Of a stretch of DNA of 37,168 nucleotides, positions 7,895 to 15,972 are shown in pieces. The notes beneath the pieces are model-generated. The model was not told the DNA's origin and ran no database searches. It saw only the letters and a program-made list of their open reading frames with translations. This DNA comes from an uncultured Bacteroidales bacterium. GTDB taxonomy: Bacteria; Bacteroidota; Bacteroidia; Bacteroidales; F082. The translations under genes were made by a program, and so were the position numbers. The stretch lies in assembly GCA_946185535.1 (NCBI GenBank), contig CAMHJX010000029.1:1-37168 (forward strand), written 5' to 3'. Every line of letters starts with the position of its first letter. Within the stretch, counting starts at the first letter, position 1.

Positions 7895-10588
7895 TCAAAT
7901 TCCGTTATCTTTGTTGTAAAGATCCCTCAAAATCTGTTCCAAAGCGGCTTCAGAGGTCACTTTCACCTCTCTCGACTTGCTCCCTGAGAATGGTCCTACA
8001 ATGCCAGCTGCCTCCAATTGGTCGATGATGCGGCCTGCGCGGTTGTAGCCGAGTTTCAGCTTGCGCTGAATCATTGAAGTGGAACCTTGTTGGGTTTGCA
8101 CTACAATCCTTGCAGCTTCCTCAAAGAGACTGTCGCGCTCGCCATCTTCTTCGATGTCGACGCCTTCACCATCCTCTTCAGGTACCTCAGGCAATAGGAA
8201 CGGCTCTGCATAGCCGCGTTGGTTGCCAATGAACTCGGTGACGGCCTCCACCTCAGGCGTGTCGATGAAAGCACATTGCAGTCGCACTAAGTCGTTGCCG
8301 GTGGAGAGCAGCATATCACCACGACCAATGAGCTGGTTGGCTCCGCTTTGGTCGAGGATGGTCTTCGAGTCGACTTGCGAGATGACACGGAAGGCGATAC
8401 GAGCAGGGAAGTTGGCCTTGATGGAACCCGTGATGATATTGACCGAAGGTCGCTGTGTTGCGATAATCAGATGGATGCCGACGGCACGAGCCAATTGGGC
8501 GATACGGGCGATTGGGGCTTCCACCTCACGGCCTGCGGTCATGATGAGGTCGGCAAACTCATCGACGACCAACACGATGTAAGGCAGGAAACGGTGACCC
8601 TCAGTGGGGAGCAGTTTGCGCGCCTTGAACTTCTCATTGTATTCAATGATGTTGCGGCACTCGGCGGCTTTGAGGAGGTCGTAACGCTGGTCCATCTCGA
8701 TGCACAAGGAATTGAGTGTACGCACCACTTTCTTCACATCGGTGATGATGGCATCTTCCGAATCGGGAAGCTTGGCCAGATAATGACGCTCGATACGGTT
8801 GTAAAGGGTTAACTCCACCTTCTTCGGGTCGACCATGACAAATTTCAGCTCCGAGGGGTGCTTGCTGTAGAGCAAGGAAGCGATGATGGCATTCAGTCCC
8901 ACCGATTTACCTTGACCAGTAGCACCTGCCATCAGGATATGTGGCATCTTGGCCAAGTCGAAGACATAGGTCTCATTGGAGATGGTCTTGCCGATGGCAC
9001 AAGGCAGGGCATATTTTGAGTTTTGGAACTTTTCTGAGGCCAACACACTGCGCATCGAGACGGTCTCGGGCTTGCTGTTAGGCACTTCGATACCGATGGT
9101 GCCTTTGCCTGGGATAGGAGCGATGATACGAATGCCCAAGGCGGCCAAACTCAAGGCAATATCGTCTTCCAAGTTTTTGATTTTCGAGATGCGGATGCCT
9201 GCAGCAGGGACAATTTCATATAAGGTGACTGTGGGCCCGATAGTCGCCTTGATTTTGTCGATGGCGATGCCGTAGTTGCCCAAGGTTTCCACAATCTTGT
9301 TCTTGTTGGCATTCAGTTCCTCTTCATCGATCTCCGACTTCTTGCCACCGTAGTCGTTGAGCATGTCCAAGGTCGGGAACTTGTAGTCGCGCAATTCGTA
9401 ACGCGGGTCAAAAGGTGTGTCGACGGTGTGGTGCTCCATGTTATTACCATTGTCGACGGTCTCCTCTTTGGGCGTGTTCTCAATGACCAGCTCCACTTTT
9501 TCAGCACCGTTGTCCGTCTTTTCGGGGACGATGTCCTTGGGCTTGTTGTCGTTTTCTGTTGTCACGACAGGCTCTGGCGTGAGTTCCTTTTCTTGAACCT
9601 CATTTTCTTTGGGGCGGACAAGAACATTCTCTTTGGGGCCTTCTGAATTGTTATCGGGATTCACAATGACAAAGGTCGGGTCTTTGGTATAGGAAGTAGT
9701 AGGCGGCAGATGCGGTTCGCTGTCTTCTTCCTCATCGTCAATGAAGTCGGGGTCAATGTCCTCGCCGTTATCGGTCATGTTTTCCTGTTCCCTTTCAAAT
9801 TGCTCCCTGATGCGTTGCTCGGCAAGTATGGCAGCCTGACGGCGTTCCTCATCTTCGCGTTTCTCACGGCGTTCTTTGAAATAGTTGAGCGTGAGGTTGA
9901 ATTGGTAGACAAGGAAAACCAACAATAGGAATGCGAGAATGATGATGACACCCGTATTGCCGACATAATTGGTCAGCAAAGTGTTGAGCCACAGGCCGAC
10001 TGCACCACCAAAGATGGCACATTTTGGTGCCGCAGTGGCGATGAAAGCGAAGAACAATGGCATCCATACCAAACTGAGTAAGGCCCATTTCCAAACATTC
10101 CACATCTTGATTTTGGCGGCATCGGTTAGACGCAAACCAATGAGGGACAGCAGGTAAACGAAGAAGAACGAGCCGATGCCAAACGACTCCTTGATGAGTG
10201 TCTGTGCCAAAAAGACGCCAAGACTACCTGTGCGGTTCTCGATTTCTATTTTCTTGCTGAAGATTTGGTAGCCATATTCCTGATGGTGGCCACTGAAGAA
10301 ACTTACCAAATAGGAAATCAAGGCAATGCCCAAAAAGACGGCCAAGCAGAGAAACAGGATGCCGATGATTCGGCCAAAGCGGCTTTCGCTTTTTGGTTTC
10401 TCTTTGGTTTTCTGCGGTTTGGAGTCTTTGCCTTTTTGCGATTTCTCACTCTTTTTTGAGGTTTCTTTTTTTGGTTTTTCCTCTTTTTTCGGTTCTTCGG
10501 TTATGATGGGCTGTACTTCCAGCAATTCGGTCTCGGATGAGGCTTTCTGCTTGAAAGTGTTTTCTTTACGGTTGTTTCCTGTGGCCAT
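7895..10588 (-). CDS. ftsK: DNA translocase FtsK
   Basis: An 897-aa membrane-anchored DNA pump that moves chromosome ends through the closing septum and activates XerCD recombination. The N-terminus is Lys/Glu-rich (1-70). Four to five transmembrane helices lie at about residues 72-97, 123-152, 167-187 and 207-230. A charged linker runs from about 235 to 410. The motor domain has Walker A GATGQGKS at 555-562 and Walker B LVVDEFADL around 673-681. The C-terminal winged-helix gamma domain contains KLKLGYNRAGRIIDQLE (about 840-860) and normally reads KOPS-type DNA signals. Its own -7 box lies 22 nt upstream. Length and architecture are standard for the family. Confidence 0.96.
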   Translation of the reverse strand: MATGNNRKENTFKQKASSETELLEVQPIITEEPKKEEKPKKETSKKSEKSQKGKDSKPQKTKEKPKSESRFGRIIGILFLCLAVFLGIALISYLVSFFSGHHQEYGYQIFSKKIEIENRTGSLGVFLAQTLIKESFGIGSFFFVYLLSLIGLRLTDAAKIKMWNVWKWALLSLVWMPLFFAFIATAAPKCAIFGGAVGLWLNTLLTNYVGNTGVIIILAFLLLVFLVYQFNLTLNYFKERREKREDEERRQAAILAEQRIREQFEREQENMTDNGEDIDPDFIDDEEEDSEPHLPPTTSYTKDPTFVIVNPDNNSEGPKENVLVRPKENEVQEKELTPEPVVTTENDNKPKDIVPEKTDNGAEKVELVIENTPKEETVDNGNNMEHHTVDTPFDPRYELRDYKFPTLDMLNDYGGKKSEIDEEELNANKNKIVETLGNYGIAIDKIKATIGPTVTLYEIVPAAGIRISKIKNLEDDIALSLAALGIRIIAPIPGKGTIGIEVPNSKPETVSMRSVLASEKFQNSKYALPCAIGKTISNETYVFDLAKMPHILMAGATGQGKSVGLNAIIASLLYSKHPSELKFVMVDPKKVELTLYNRIERHYLAKLPDSEDAIITDVKKVVRTLNSLCIEMDQRYDLLKAAECRNIIEYNEKFKARKLLPTEGHRFLPYIVLVVDEFADLIMTAGREVEAPIARIAQLARAVGIHLIIATQRPSVNIITGSIKANFPARIAFRVISQVDSKTILDQSGANQLIGRGDMLLSTGNDLVRLQCAFIDTPEVEAVTEFIGNQRGYAEPFLLPEVPEEDGEGVDIEEDGERDSLFEEAARIVVQTQQGSTSMIQRKLKLGYNRAGRIIDQLEAAGIVGPFSGSKSREVKVTSEAALEQILRDLYNKDNGI

Positions 10589-10610
10589 GTTCTGTCTTCG
10601 TTAATAGCTT

Positions 10611-10619
10611 GCAAAAATA
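10611..10619 (-). promoter_or_regulatory. -7 promoter box of ftsK
   Basis: TATTTTTGC on the minus strand matches TAnnTTTGC, 22 nt before the ftsK ATG and downstream of the lepB terminator. It therefore probably starts an ftsK-lolA transcript. No clear -33 motif was seen. Confidence 0.6.
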
Positions 10620-10664
10620 AACAAAATTGTTGGTTTGTAAGTTGGCCTTTTTGCGTTTTTGGAG

Positions 10665-10694
10665 CAAAAAAATAGGCTGCCGAAAAGACAGCCT
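10665..10694 (-). terminator. Intrinsic terminator after lepB
   Basis: On the minus strand an 8-bp stem (AGGCTGTC with GGCAGCCT, one G-T pair) with loop TTTTC is followed by ATTTTTTTG. It starts about 20 nt after the lepB stop codon. Confidence 0.8.
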
Positions 10695-10714
10695 AAAAGC
10701 GTGTAATCGAAGGC

Positions 10715-12256
10715 TTACTTCGGAATCCTGAACATTCTCTTCCAACGGATGCCACCGTTTTCCTTGTCCCTTGAGAGCCAAACGAGGATGGGTTTTCCAA
10801 CGATGTGGTTCTCAGGTACATAACCCCAATAACGCGAGTCGGCGGAGTTGTGGCGGTTGTCACCCATCATCCAGTAGTAGTCCATCTCAAATGTGTAGCT
10901 ATCGGCCAGCTGTCCGTCAATGTAAATCTTGTCGCCCTCCACTTTCAAGTCGTGCAGTTCGTAGGCGTGGATGATGCGCTCGTAGAAGGGCAAGGTGTTG
11001 ACATCCAGTTTCACCGTCACGCCTTTCTGCGGGATATAGATGGGGCCGAAGTTGTCCACGTTCCAAGGATAAAGGTCGGGACGGTTGGGGAAGATGCTGG
11101 TGCTGGTGCCTTGACCAGGTGCCTGCACACTGCGCATCACTGAAGAGACATAGGGCAGTTTGATCAATTCATTGGATACCTTTTCGCTGATGTTGAGAAC
11201 GAAAGTGTTGGGGTCGTCAGTACGGTAACCTTCAGTGATGTCGTATTTATCTAAAGTCTGCTTGTTGATGCCGCCACTGGTGGTCACCACGGTATAGTTG
11301 TGTTGCATGTTCTCGGGTTGGAAGGCTTTCTCGCCGTTGATGTACACCACACCATTGATGATTTGCAGTGAGTCTCCGGGCATACCGATGAGGCGCTTCA
11401 CATAGTTCTCACGCTTGTCGACAGGGTGGGAGATGACCTTGCCGCTTGGCGTAGGCACTCCATTGAGGTTCAATACCACTTTGCCTTTCCACACATTGTC
11501 GCGCCCATATTCACGCACAAGGTCATAATAGTTGACGCTGCTTTGATAGTTCTCGCATACCGTGTCGCCGGCAGGATAGTTGAACACAATGGGGTCGTAA
11601 CGCTTCATCGTTGTCACGCCAGGGTAACGGTGATAGGGCAACTTGATCCATTCGAGGTATGACTTTTTGGTCTTGCTCCACGGCAGGGTGTTGTGCACGA
11701 AGGGGAACGAGAGCGGGGTGTTTTGGCCTTTGGGACCGTAATGTATCTTGCTGACCACCAGATAATCACCTACGCAGAGCGACTTCTCCATACTCGAAGT
11801 GGGAATGGTGAACATTTCAAAGACATAGGTTCTGATGATTAAGGCAGCGACCACGGCAAAAATAATGGCATCGAACCATTCGCGTGCAGTCGACTTTTTG
11901 GGTCTTGTGGTCGTTGCGGGGTCATGATATTTGTCGTTTTTGGCAATGATGGGGAAGAAAATGAAGGGCAGAATGGCGGCCATACCTTCTTCCCAAATCT
12001 TGAATCTGCCGAAGCACTTGCCCAATTCGACGAGCATGAGCAGTAGCATGAAGATGTTGATGTAGGGGAAGACGATGAAGAACCACCACCAGAATTTCTT
12101 CTGTTTGCCGATGATTTTCAGCATGATATAGATGTTGTAATAGGGGATGAGGCTGTAGTAGCCCTTTTGTCCAGCGGCTTCAAACTGTTTCCAGCAGAAC
12201 GCAATCGGGATGGTGAACAGCGCCGGAACGATAAGGATAAATAGTATCAGTGACAT
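10715..12256 (-). CDS. lepB: Signal peptidase I with N-terminal membrane extension
   Basis: A 513-aa S26-family peptidase that removes signal peptides on the outer face of the inner membrane. Catalytic Ser155 lies in IPTSSM after a transmembrane helix at about 127-147. Catalytic Lys287 is in YVKRLIGMPGD. The C-terminal box MMGDNRHNSADSRYWG is intact. The protein is much longer than the E. coli enzyme (324 aa) for two reasons. There is an N-terminal module of about 120 residues with three hydrophobic segments and a YYSLIPYYNIYIML motif (DUF5684-like). There is also an expanded insert between the Lys and GDN motifs (about 300-450). Both are usual in Bacteroidales. The accessory block 12.3-15.9 kb sits between it and dapB. 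Confidence 0.94.
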   Translation of the reverse strand: MSLILFILIVPALFTIPIAFCWKQFEAAGQKGYYSLIPYYNIYIMLKIIGKQKKFWWWFFIVFPYINIFMLLLMLVELGKCFGRFKIWEEGMAAILPFIFFPIIAKNDKYHDPATTTRPKKSTAREWFDAIIFAVVAALIIRTYVFEMFTIPTSSMEKSLCVGDYLVVSKIHYGPKGQNTPLSFPFVHNTLPWSKTKKSYLEWIKLPYHRYPGVTTMKRYDPIVFNYPAGDTVCENYQSSVNYYDLVREYGRDNVWKGKVVLNLNGVPTPSGKVISHPVDKRENYVKRLIGMPGDSLQIINGVVYINGEKAFQPENMQHNYTVVTTSGGINKQTLDKYDITEGYRTDDPNTFVLNISEKVSNELIKLPYVSSVMRSVQAPGQGTSTSIFPNRPDLYPWNVDNFGPIYIPQKGVTVKLDVNTLPFYERIIHAYELHDLKVEGDKIYIDGQLADSYTFEMDYYWMMGDNRHNSADSRYWGYVPENHIVGKPILVWLSRDKENGGIRWKRMFRIPK

Positions 12257-12319
12257 TTTTGAATTGTAATTTTTGTATTAACGGAAGGTTGGTTAAAATA
12301 GTATTTATATATGAATAAT

Positions 12320-12736
12320 TCACGCGGTTTGCAGTTCCGTGCCAAGTGCGTGTAAAGTTAGCCGAATCTGTCGTAAGCGTTGTTCGCTCGGTTTGGAAAT
12401 ACCGTAGATGTAACGAGCCAAAAGGCTTTTGTTAATGCCGATGGCGCGTGCCACTTCCGATACATTGAGCCATGGGAAGCGTTTGAACATTTCCGCTACC
12501 TCGTTTTGGTCATTCGGTTCGCTTGTCTCGTAGAAACTTGAAATATGCATGTCCGCATCAAGAGTTTCCCAACGGATTGAAGTGCCTTCTTCGTCGATAG
12601 TGAAGTCGTTGCGTTGTTCCATCGAGGCTTCTTTCAGTTCGGGATAGGCCTCCAACGGACGGCTCAATATACGGCCTTCGGTGGTTTTCAAGTAGATTCT
12701 CTTTTCGTCAAACCAGATGTTTTTTATCTTTTCCAT
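12320..12736 (-). CDS. DUF2442 protein with C-terminal helix-turn-helix
   Basis: A 138-aa protein. Residues 1-75 match the DUF2442 pattern (IWFDEKRIYLKTTEGRILSRPL, then SIRWETLDADMHISSF). Residues 85-130 form an Xre-like helix-turn-helix (VSEVARAIGINKSLLARYIY). I chose the ATG at 12736, which leaves a 13-nt gap after the DUF4160 gene; a TTG at 12757 would overlap that gene. Pairing of DUF4160 and DUF2442 genes is frequent in bacteria and has been suspected to be toxin-antitoxin-like, but I know of no firm function. The HTH makes this the likely DNA-binding autorepressor of the pair, fitting the palindrome in their promoter. Confidence 0.8.
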   Translation of the reverse strand: MEKIKNIWFDEKRIYLKTTEGRILSRPLEAYPELKEASMEQRNDFTIDEEGTSIRWETLDADMHISSFYETSEPNDQNEVAEMFKRFPWLNVSEVARAIGINKSLLARYIYGISKPSEQRLRQIRLTLHALGTELQTA

Positions 12737-12749
12737 TTTCTTGATTATT

Positions 12750-12983
12750 TTAGTCAAACCTTTTATGCCATTCTGCTATGAAATCGTCGCGATAGATGGC
12801 GCAAGTGTCGATAGCCTTTTTTAGTTCTTGCTCTTTCAGACCATGGTTGTACACCAAGCAAACCATTGGTTCTAAGGCGATTTTTGCCTTTTTTCCATTG
12901 CAATCCACATGCACATGAATAGGCTGATGCTCGTCCAAATAAAAGAAGAAACGCATTCCGAAAGTTATCAGCAATGTCGGCAT
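12750..12983 (-). CDS. DUF4160 domain protein
   Basis: A 77-aa protein starting MPTLLITFGMRFFFYLDEHQ, followed by the His-rich PIHVHVDCNGKKAKIAL that defines DUF4160. A second half (ELKKAIDTCAIYRDDFIAEW) forms one predicted helix. The start is the ATG at 12983; the in-frame TTG at 13001 lies inside the -7 box and is unlikely. It is the first gene of a two-gene unit with the DUF2442-HTH gene. Biochemical function is unknown. The small size, partner with HTH and operator-like palindrome are consistent with a toxin-antitoxin-style module, but that is inference. Confidence 0.82.
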   Translation of the reverse strand: MPTLLITFGMRFFFYLDEHQPIHVHVDCNGKKAKIALEPMVCLVYNHGLKEQELKKAIDTCAIYRDDFIAEWHKRFD

Positions 12984-12997
12984 AGCATAATTTTTCT

Positions 12998-13031
12998 GCA
13001 AAAATAGGTATAAAATTTTATACCAACAAAA
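12998..13031 (-). promoter_or_regulatory. Promoter with 18-bp palindromic operator for the DUF4160/DUF2442 pair
   Basis: On the minus strand a -33-like TTTTG (13027-13031) and a -7 box TATTTTTGC (12998-13006) are 20 nt apart. The spacer contains the perfect palindrome GGTATAAAATTTTATACC (13007-13024), abutting the -7 box. A dimeric HTH protein bound there would block RNA polymerase. The HTH-carrying DUF2442 product is the obvious candidate. Confidence 0.7.
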
Positions 13032-13084
13032 TTTTGGCTGTATTTACAAAGAAAAAGCCGATATTGCTGCCAGCTCACTATCTA

Positions 13085-14926
13085 TTAGAATTCATACTGT
13101 TTGCACCAAACAAGTCGAACTGAATAGCCAGCAATGCTGTTGTTTTGATAAGAAAACGGGAAATTTAATCCATAAGATTCAAAAAAGTCCAAATACCAGT
13201 CTCGTTCAGCTAACCAATAATACCCCCTTCTTCTTACAGCTGATACATTGTAGTTTACCCTATAACCAGCCCAAGGAAGAAACACAGCACCATGCGTTTC
13301 TAAGATGTCTTTCCATGTTTCTTCTGAGATTCTATTGTCCTGGTAGTTAGGGTTAGGGCCGTCGTTTACATTACTCAATTGATAAATAGAAGCATTCCAG
13401 TCATCTGGAAGTAATATAAGCCCCTTTATATTGTTGACCATTCCTAAAACAAAACGAACTCCAGAAGGGGTTTGGCGTCCATATAACAAATAGTCCCATT
13501 CTTCTTTTGTAAGTGTTCGCCAAGGATAAGCATGTCCGCCTGCATTACTGATAGGTTTCGTGCCCCAGTCCACAAAATCTGTGATGTTCATAAATGCGAC
13601 AAGGGTTGGAGAATTTGCAGACCCCCATGCAAATAAATCTATCCAGCCGTCATAATCGTTTGAAATAAGATGATTGCTGCTTCCAGGTACAGTGCCTCCG
13701 AAATCTCCATTTAAATCAGGTATCTCTGTACCAACATAGTCCCATTGGTTTTCAGCGAAACGCCATGTGAATGTTGAGGCTTGGTATTGAAGGTTGCCTT
13801 GAGAGAAATAAACCTGTAATTCTTCGCTTATGGAGAACGGTCCGTAGCAAGGATAATCTTGCAAAGTAGTAAAAGACTTTTGCTCGCCATAGTAAATATT
13901 GTTGTCGCTTGTTTTTGCATAAGCCCTTACATAGTATGTGGTATTTGGGGTGAGCCCACTCATCCATATACCATCCCATACAGGATGAAGATTATCATAA
14001 ACACCGCTCATATTAGTTATGGTATGTATTGGGGCATCACTTGTTGGATTTTCAGTTGTGCCACAATAAACGCCTGTTGTGATTACATCTATATCTTCAT
14101 TAGTTACGACCGTAAACCCACATTTTGCACTAATTCTGCCAATTTCAATTATATCCCCTGTTGTTACAATCGGATAAGACAGTACGGAATCATTTTCCAT
14201 TTGGTTGTCAGCACGAACCGGGCGAACAGAAAGACCATGATAGCGTTCAATTTCATAATCGGAAAAGTATGTTGTTGACCCAACAAATCTCATTGCTTTT
14301 CTCGGATTGTATTCAGAAAGAGTTTTTGTCCAATAATGTCCAAATGCCGCATGTTCTAATAGTCGGTCTTCCATCATCCGACCTGCAGCTGGGAAAAACA
14401 AGGTATTACCATTATTCGCAGTTAATAAATATCCGACCATTCCATTCCGAAGAGTCCATGTTTTTGTCGTATTCTGCAACAATTCCTCAAATTCTTCTTT
14501 GGTTGGTGTACGCCAACCATTACCCCAATTAGTCGTAGCTGCATCATCTTCGGGCTTAAGTGTCGTCAAATTGTCCGTAAAAAGGTTAAGTCCGACATGC
14601 GAATCGAAACAATACTTGGTAAGTGCTTCACCGATTTGATAACAATATTTGTAATTGCTCCAACTATAAGAATCCTTGAACTCTGTTTCTCCCCATGCAA
14701 AATAATAACCGCATTCTTCTGGAGCGTTGGCACCAACGTTGCAAGTAGCCCACAAAGTACCGCTTGGCAAACCAAGGTCAACATATACGTGGCTGTCCAG
14801 ACCGCTGCCATTGTCCCCGTTATCTCCTCCACCATTGATGGGGTCTTCTTCGGGCTTACATCCTACGGAGAAAATCACCGCTGTCGATAGCGTTATGGCT
14901 GCTAATGTCTTCAAAAACTTTTTCAT
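13085..14926 (-). CDS. FISUMP-type surface lipoprotein with two paralogous domains
   Basis: A 613-aa predicted lipoprotein. The signal MKKFLKTLAAITLSTAVIFS leads to Cys23, followed by an acidic and Gly/Asn-rich linker. The first domain (about 45-240) has the Fibrobacter-succinogenes-major-paralogous pattern: YVDLGLPSGTLWATCNVGA, YYFAWGET, WRTPTKEEFEELL and a closing LSVRPVR. A fibronectin-III-like domain follows (about 255-355: GFTVVTNEDIDVITTGVYCG to TYYVRAYAKT). A second, divergent domain of the same class (about 365-613) contains YPWRTLTKEEWDYLL and ends SVRLVWC. The track frame extends to 15073, but the signal peptide fixes the ATG at 14926, 19 nt after the upstream gene. Function is unknown; surface display is likely. 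The region is visibly AT-richer than its flanks. Confidence 0.82.
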   Translation of the reverse strand: MKKFLKTLAAITLSTAVIFSVGCKPEEDPINGGGDNGDNGSGLDSHVYVDLGLPSGTLWATCNVGANAPEECGYYFAWGETEFKDSYSWSNYKYCYQIGEALTKYCFDSHVGLNLFTDNLTTLKPEDDAATTNWGNGWRTPTKEEFEELLQNTTKTWTLRNGMVGYLLTANNGNTLFFPAAGRMMEDRLLEHAAFGHYWTKTLSEYNPRKAMRFVGSTTYFSDYEIERYHGLSVRPVRADNQMENDSVLSYPIVTTGDIIEIGRISAKCGFTVVTNEDIDVITTGVYCGTTENPTSDAPIHTITNMSGVYDNLHPVWDGIWMSGLTPNTTYYVRAYAKTSDNNIYYGEQKSFTTLQDYPCYGPFSISEELQVYFSQGNLQYQASTFTWRFAENQWDYVGTEIPDLNGDFGGTVPGSSNHLISNDYDGWIDLFAWGSANSPTLVAFMNITDFVDWGTKPISNAGGHAYPWRTLTKEEWDYLLYGRQTPSGVRFVLGMVNNIKGLILLPDDWNASIYQLSNVNDGPNPNYQDNRISEETWKDILETHGAVFLPWAGYRVNYNVSAVRRRGYYWLAERDWYLDFFESYGLNFPFSYQNNSIAGYSVRLVWCKQYEF

Positions 14927-14945
14927 TGCAATAGTGTTTAATGTT

Positions 14946-15581
14946 TTATTCCTTAATTGTTGCTGCACAAATGTCTTTCGTAATATCCTTTCCCTCATCC
15001 AATGACCAACACCTGAATATTGGTTTGTTACCTTCCGTTTTGCTCCGAAGGCTTGAAAGTGTGCCCATATCATAAGACTTGACTATTTCGATGAAATATC
15101 TGAGTACATCTCCTTCTTTCGGGTTGTTTAATTTGACAAAATCTTTCAAGTGTTCATGGTCTGAAGCGTTATTGGCTTTGAACTCAATGAGTGCAATTCG
15201 CTCCAGCCGATTATTGAAGATAACTAAGTCAAATTCTCCTGAACGACCGCTTTCATCTTGCCTTGGAGTTTCTCCTTTACGAAATCCTTTATAGGGATCA
15301 CGAGTTGGGGTCTCAACGGAATAGAACACATCCCAACCTTCGTTGATTTTCTTATTCATTTGTTCAACAAAAACGAAACGAAGTTCTTGTTCGCTGATAC
15401 GTGTCGTGTCATCTCGTTTTCGTGGAAAAACAATGCGGCTCAATCTTTGCCTATTTGGAGAATCAAGTTTTGGAGCATTTTCTGTTTGATAATTGTATGC
15501 ATCTTGAATTGCCTCGAAAGTGTTACGGATGATCTCTTCTATGCATTCTTTATTTCTTGTGTTTCGCGTATTGTCGTCCAT
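14946..15581 (-). CDS. Hypothetical protein with a possible PD-(D/E)XK nuclease core
   Basis: A 211-aa soluble protein that I do not recognise as a named family. The central part reads SGEFDLVIFNNRLERIALIE followed by FKANN, with Asp118 and Glu133-x-Lys135 spaced as in the D...ExK core of PD-(D/E)XK nuclease folds; Glu73 upstream could be the helix glutamate. The N-terminal third is charged and helical. The C-terminal part ends near a CWSLDEGKDI segment. I chose the ATG at 15581; a GTG at 15617 is an alternative. It follows a long structured leader with its own promoter and is 19 nt upstream of the FISUMP lipoprotein gene. A nuclease role is inference from the motif alone. Confidence 0.6.
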   Translation of the reverse strand: MDDNTRNTRNKECIEEIIRNTFEAIQDAYNYQTENAPKLDSPNRQRLSRIVFPRKRDDTTRISEQELRFVFVEQMNKKINEGWDVFYSVETPTRDPYKGFRKGETPRQDESGRSGEFDLVIFNNRLERIALIEFKANNASDHEHLKDFVKLNNPKEGDVLRYFIEIVKSYDMGTLSSLRSKTEGNKPIFRCWSLDEGKDITKDICAATIKE

Positions 15582-15660
15582 GCTTTTCTCAAGTTTCGTG
15601 TCGGTTCCAATTCCCACCTATTGCTTCCCCGATTCGGCAGGTTTACGATTGTACACAAGA

Positions 15661-15892
15661 AGGCTAGGAAACTTGAAATGCACTAGTTTTAGAGTACAGG
15701 CTCTGGAAAACCTTCGTAAGAAAACAGCACATGTTTACCTAGCCTCTATGCTCGGTTAGATAAACTAATCGGATGCACAAAAGGCGGGCAAACTGTCCTT
15801 TATCTCCTCACTGAATTTTCCAGATTTAGTACTCTGAGATACAAGCACAAATTGCCTTCAACTGCTCGGATGTCTCCCCGAACAATCGAAGG
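15661..15892 (-). ncRNA. Structured leader or ncRNA with hairpin and pseudoknot
   Basis: The 355-nt gap 15618-15972 holds no convincing gene but has strong RNA structure on the minus strand. (a) CCTTCGATTGTTCGG (15892-15878) pairs over all 15 positions, with G-U pairs, with 15869-15855, leaving an 8-nt loop. (b) AGAGTAC and TCTGGAAAA (15835-15829, 15824-15816) pair with TTTTCCAGA and GTACTCT (15710-15702, 15697-15691): 16 bp around a 4x4 internal loop. (c) AGGCTAGG-t-AAAC (15745-15733) pairs with GTTTCCTAGCCT (15672-15661). Helices b and c cross, so they form a pseudoknot. (d) A local hairpin fills 15749-15777. I do not recognise a known RNA class. It could be a free ncRNA or a 5' leader of the 14946-15581 gene. 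Confidence 0.6.
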
Positions 15893-15919
15893 CAAAAGTA
15901 CAAATTATTTCAAATCAAA
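15892..15919 (-). promoter_or_regulatory. Promoter of the structured RNA
   Basis: TACTTTTGC (15892-15900) is a perfect TAnnTTTGC -7 box on the minus strand. TTTG at 15916-15919 lies 15 nt upstream, a plausible -33 element. Transcription would begin near 15886, a few bases into the 15-bp hairpin, and run through the structured region toward the 14946-15581 gene. Confidence 0.65.
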
Positions 15920-15972
15920 GTGATTTTTGAATGATTTTTATCTGATTTTGAAAGATTTCTTGCGAAGCAATG

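Noticed and set aside
14927-15073. Upstream extension of the FISUMP lipoprotein frame to 15073
   Set aside because: The extra 49 residues overlap the preceding gene and would bury the clear lipoprotein signal peptide, so the ATG at 14926 is preferred.
15606-15650. SRP RNA-like segment (CCTGCCGAATCGGGGAAGCAATAGG on minus, read in parts)
   Set aside because: It has a GGAAGCA resemblance, but the conserved SRP loop spacing and flanking stem are absent, so it is not called an SRP RNA.
15664-15732. 22-codon frame inside the structured RNA (ATG at 15732, minus)
   Set aside because: It crosses both pseudoknot helices and has no visible start signal. A leader peptide cannot be ruled out but is not supported.
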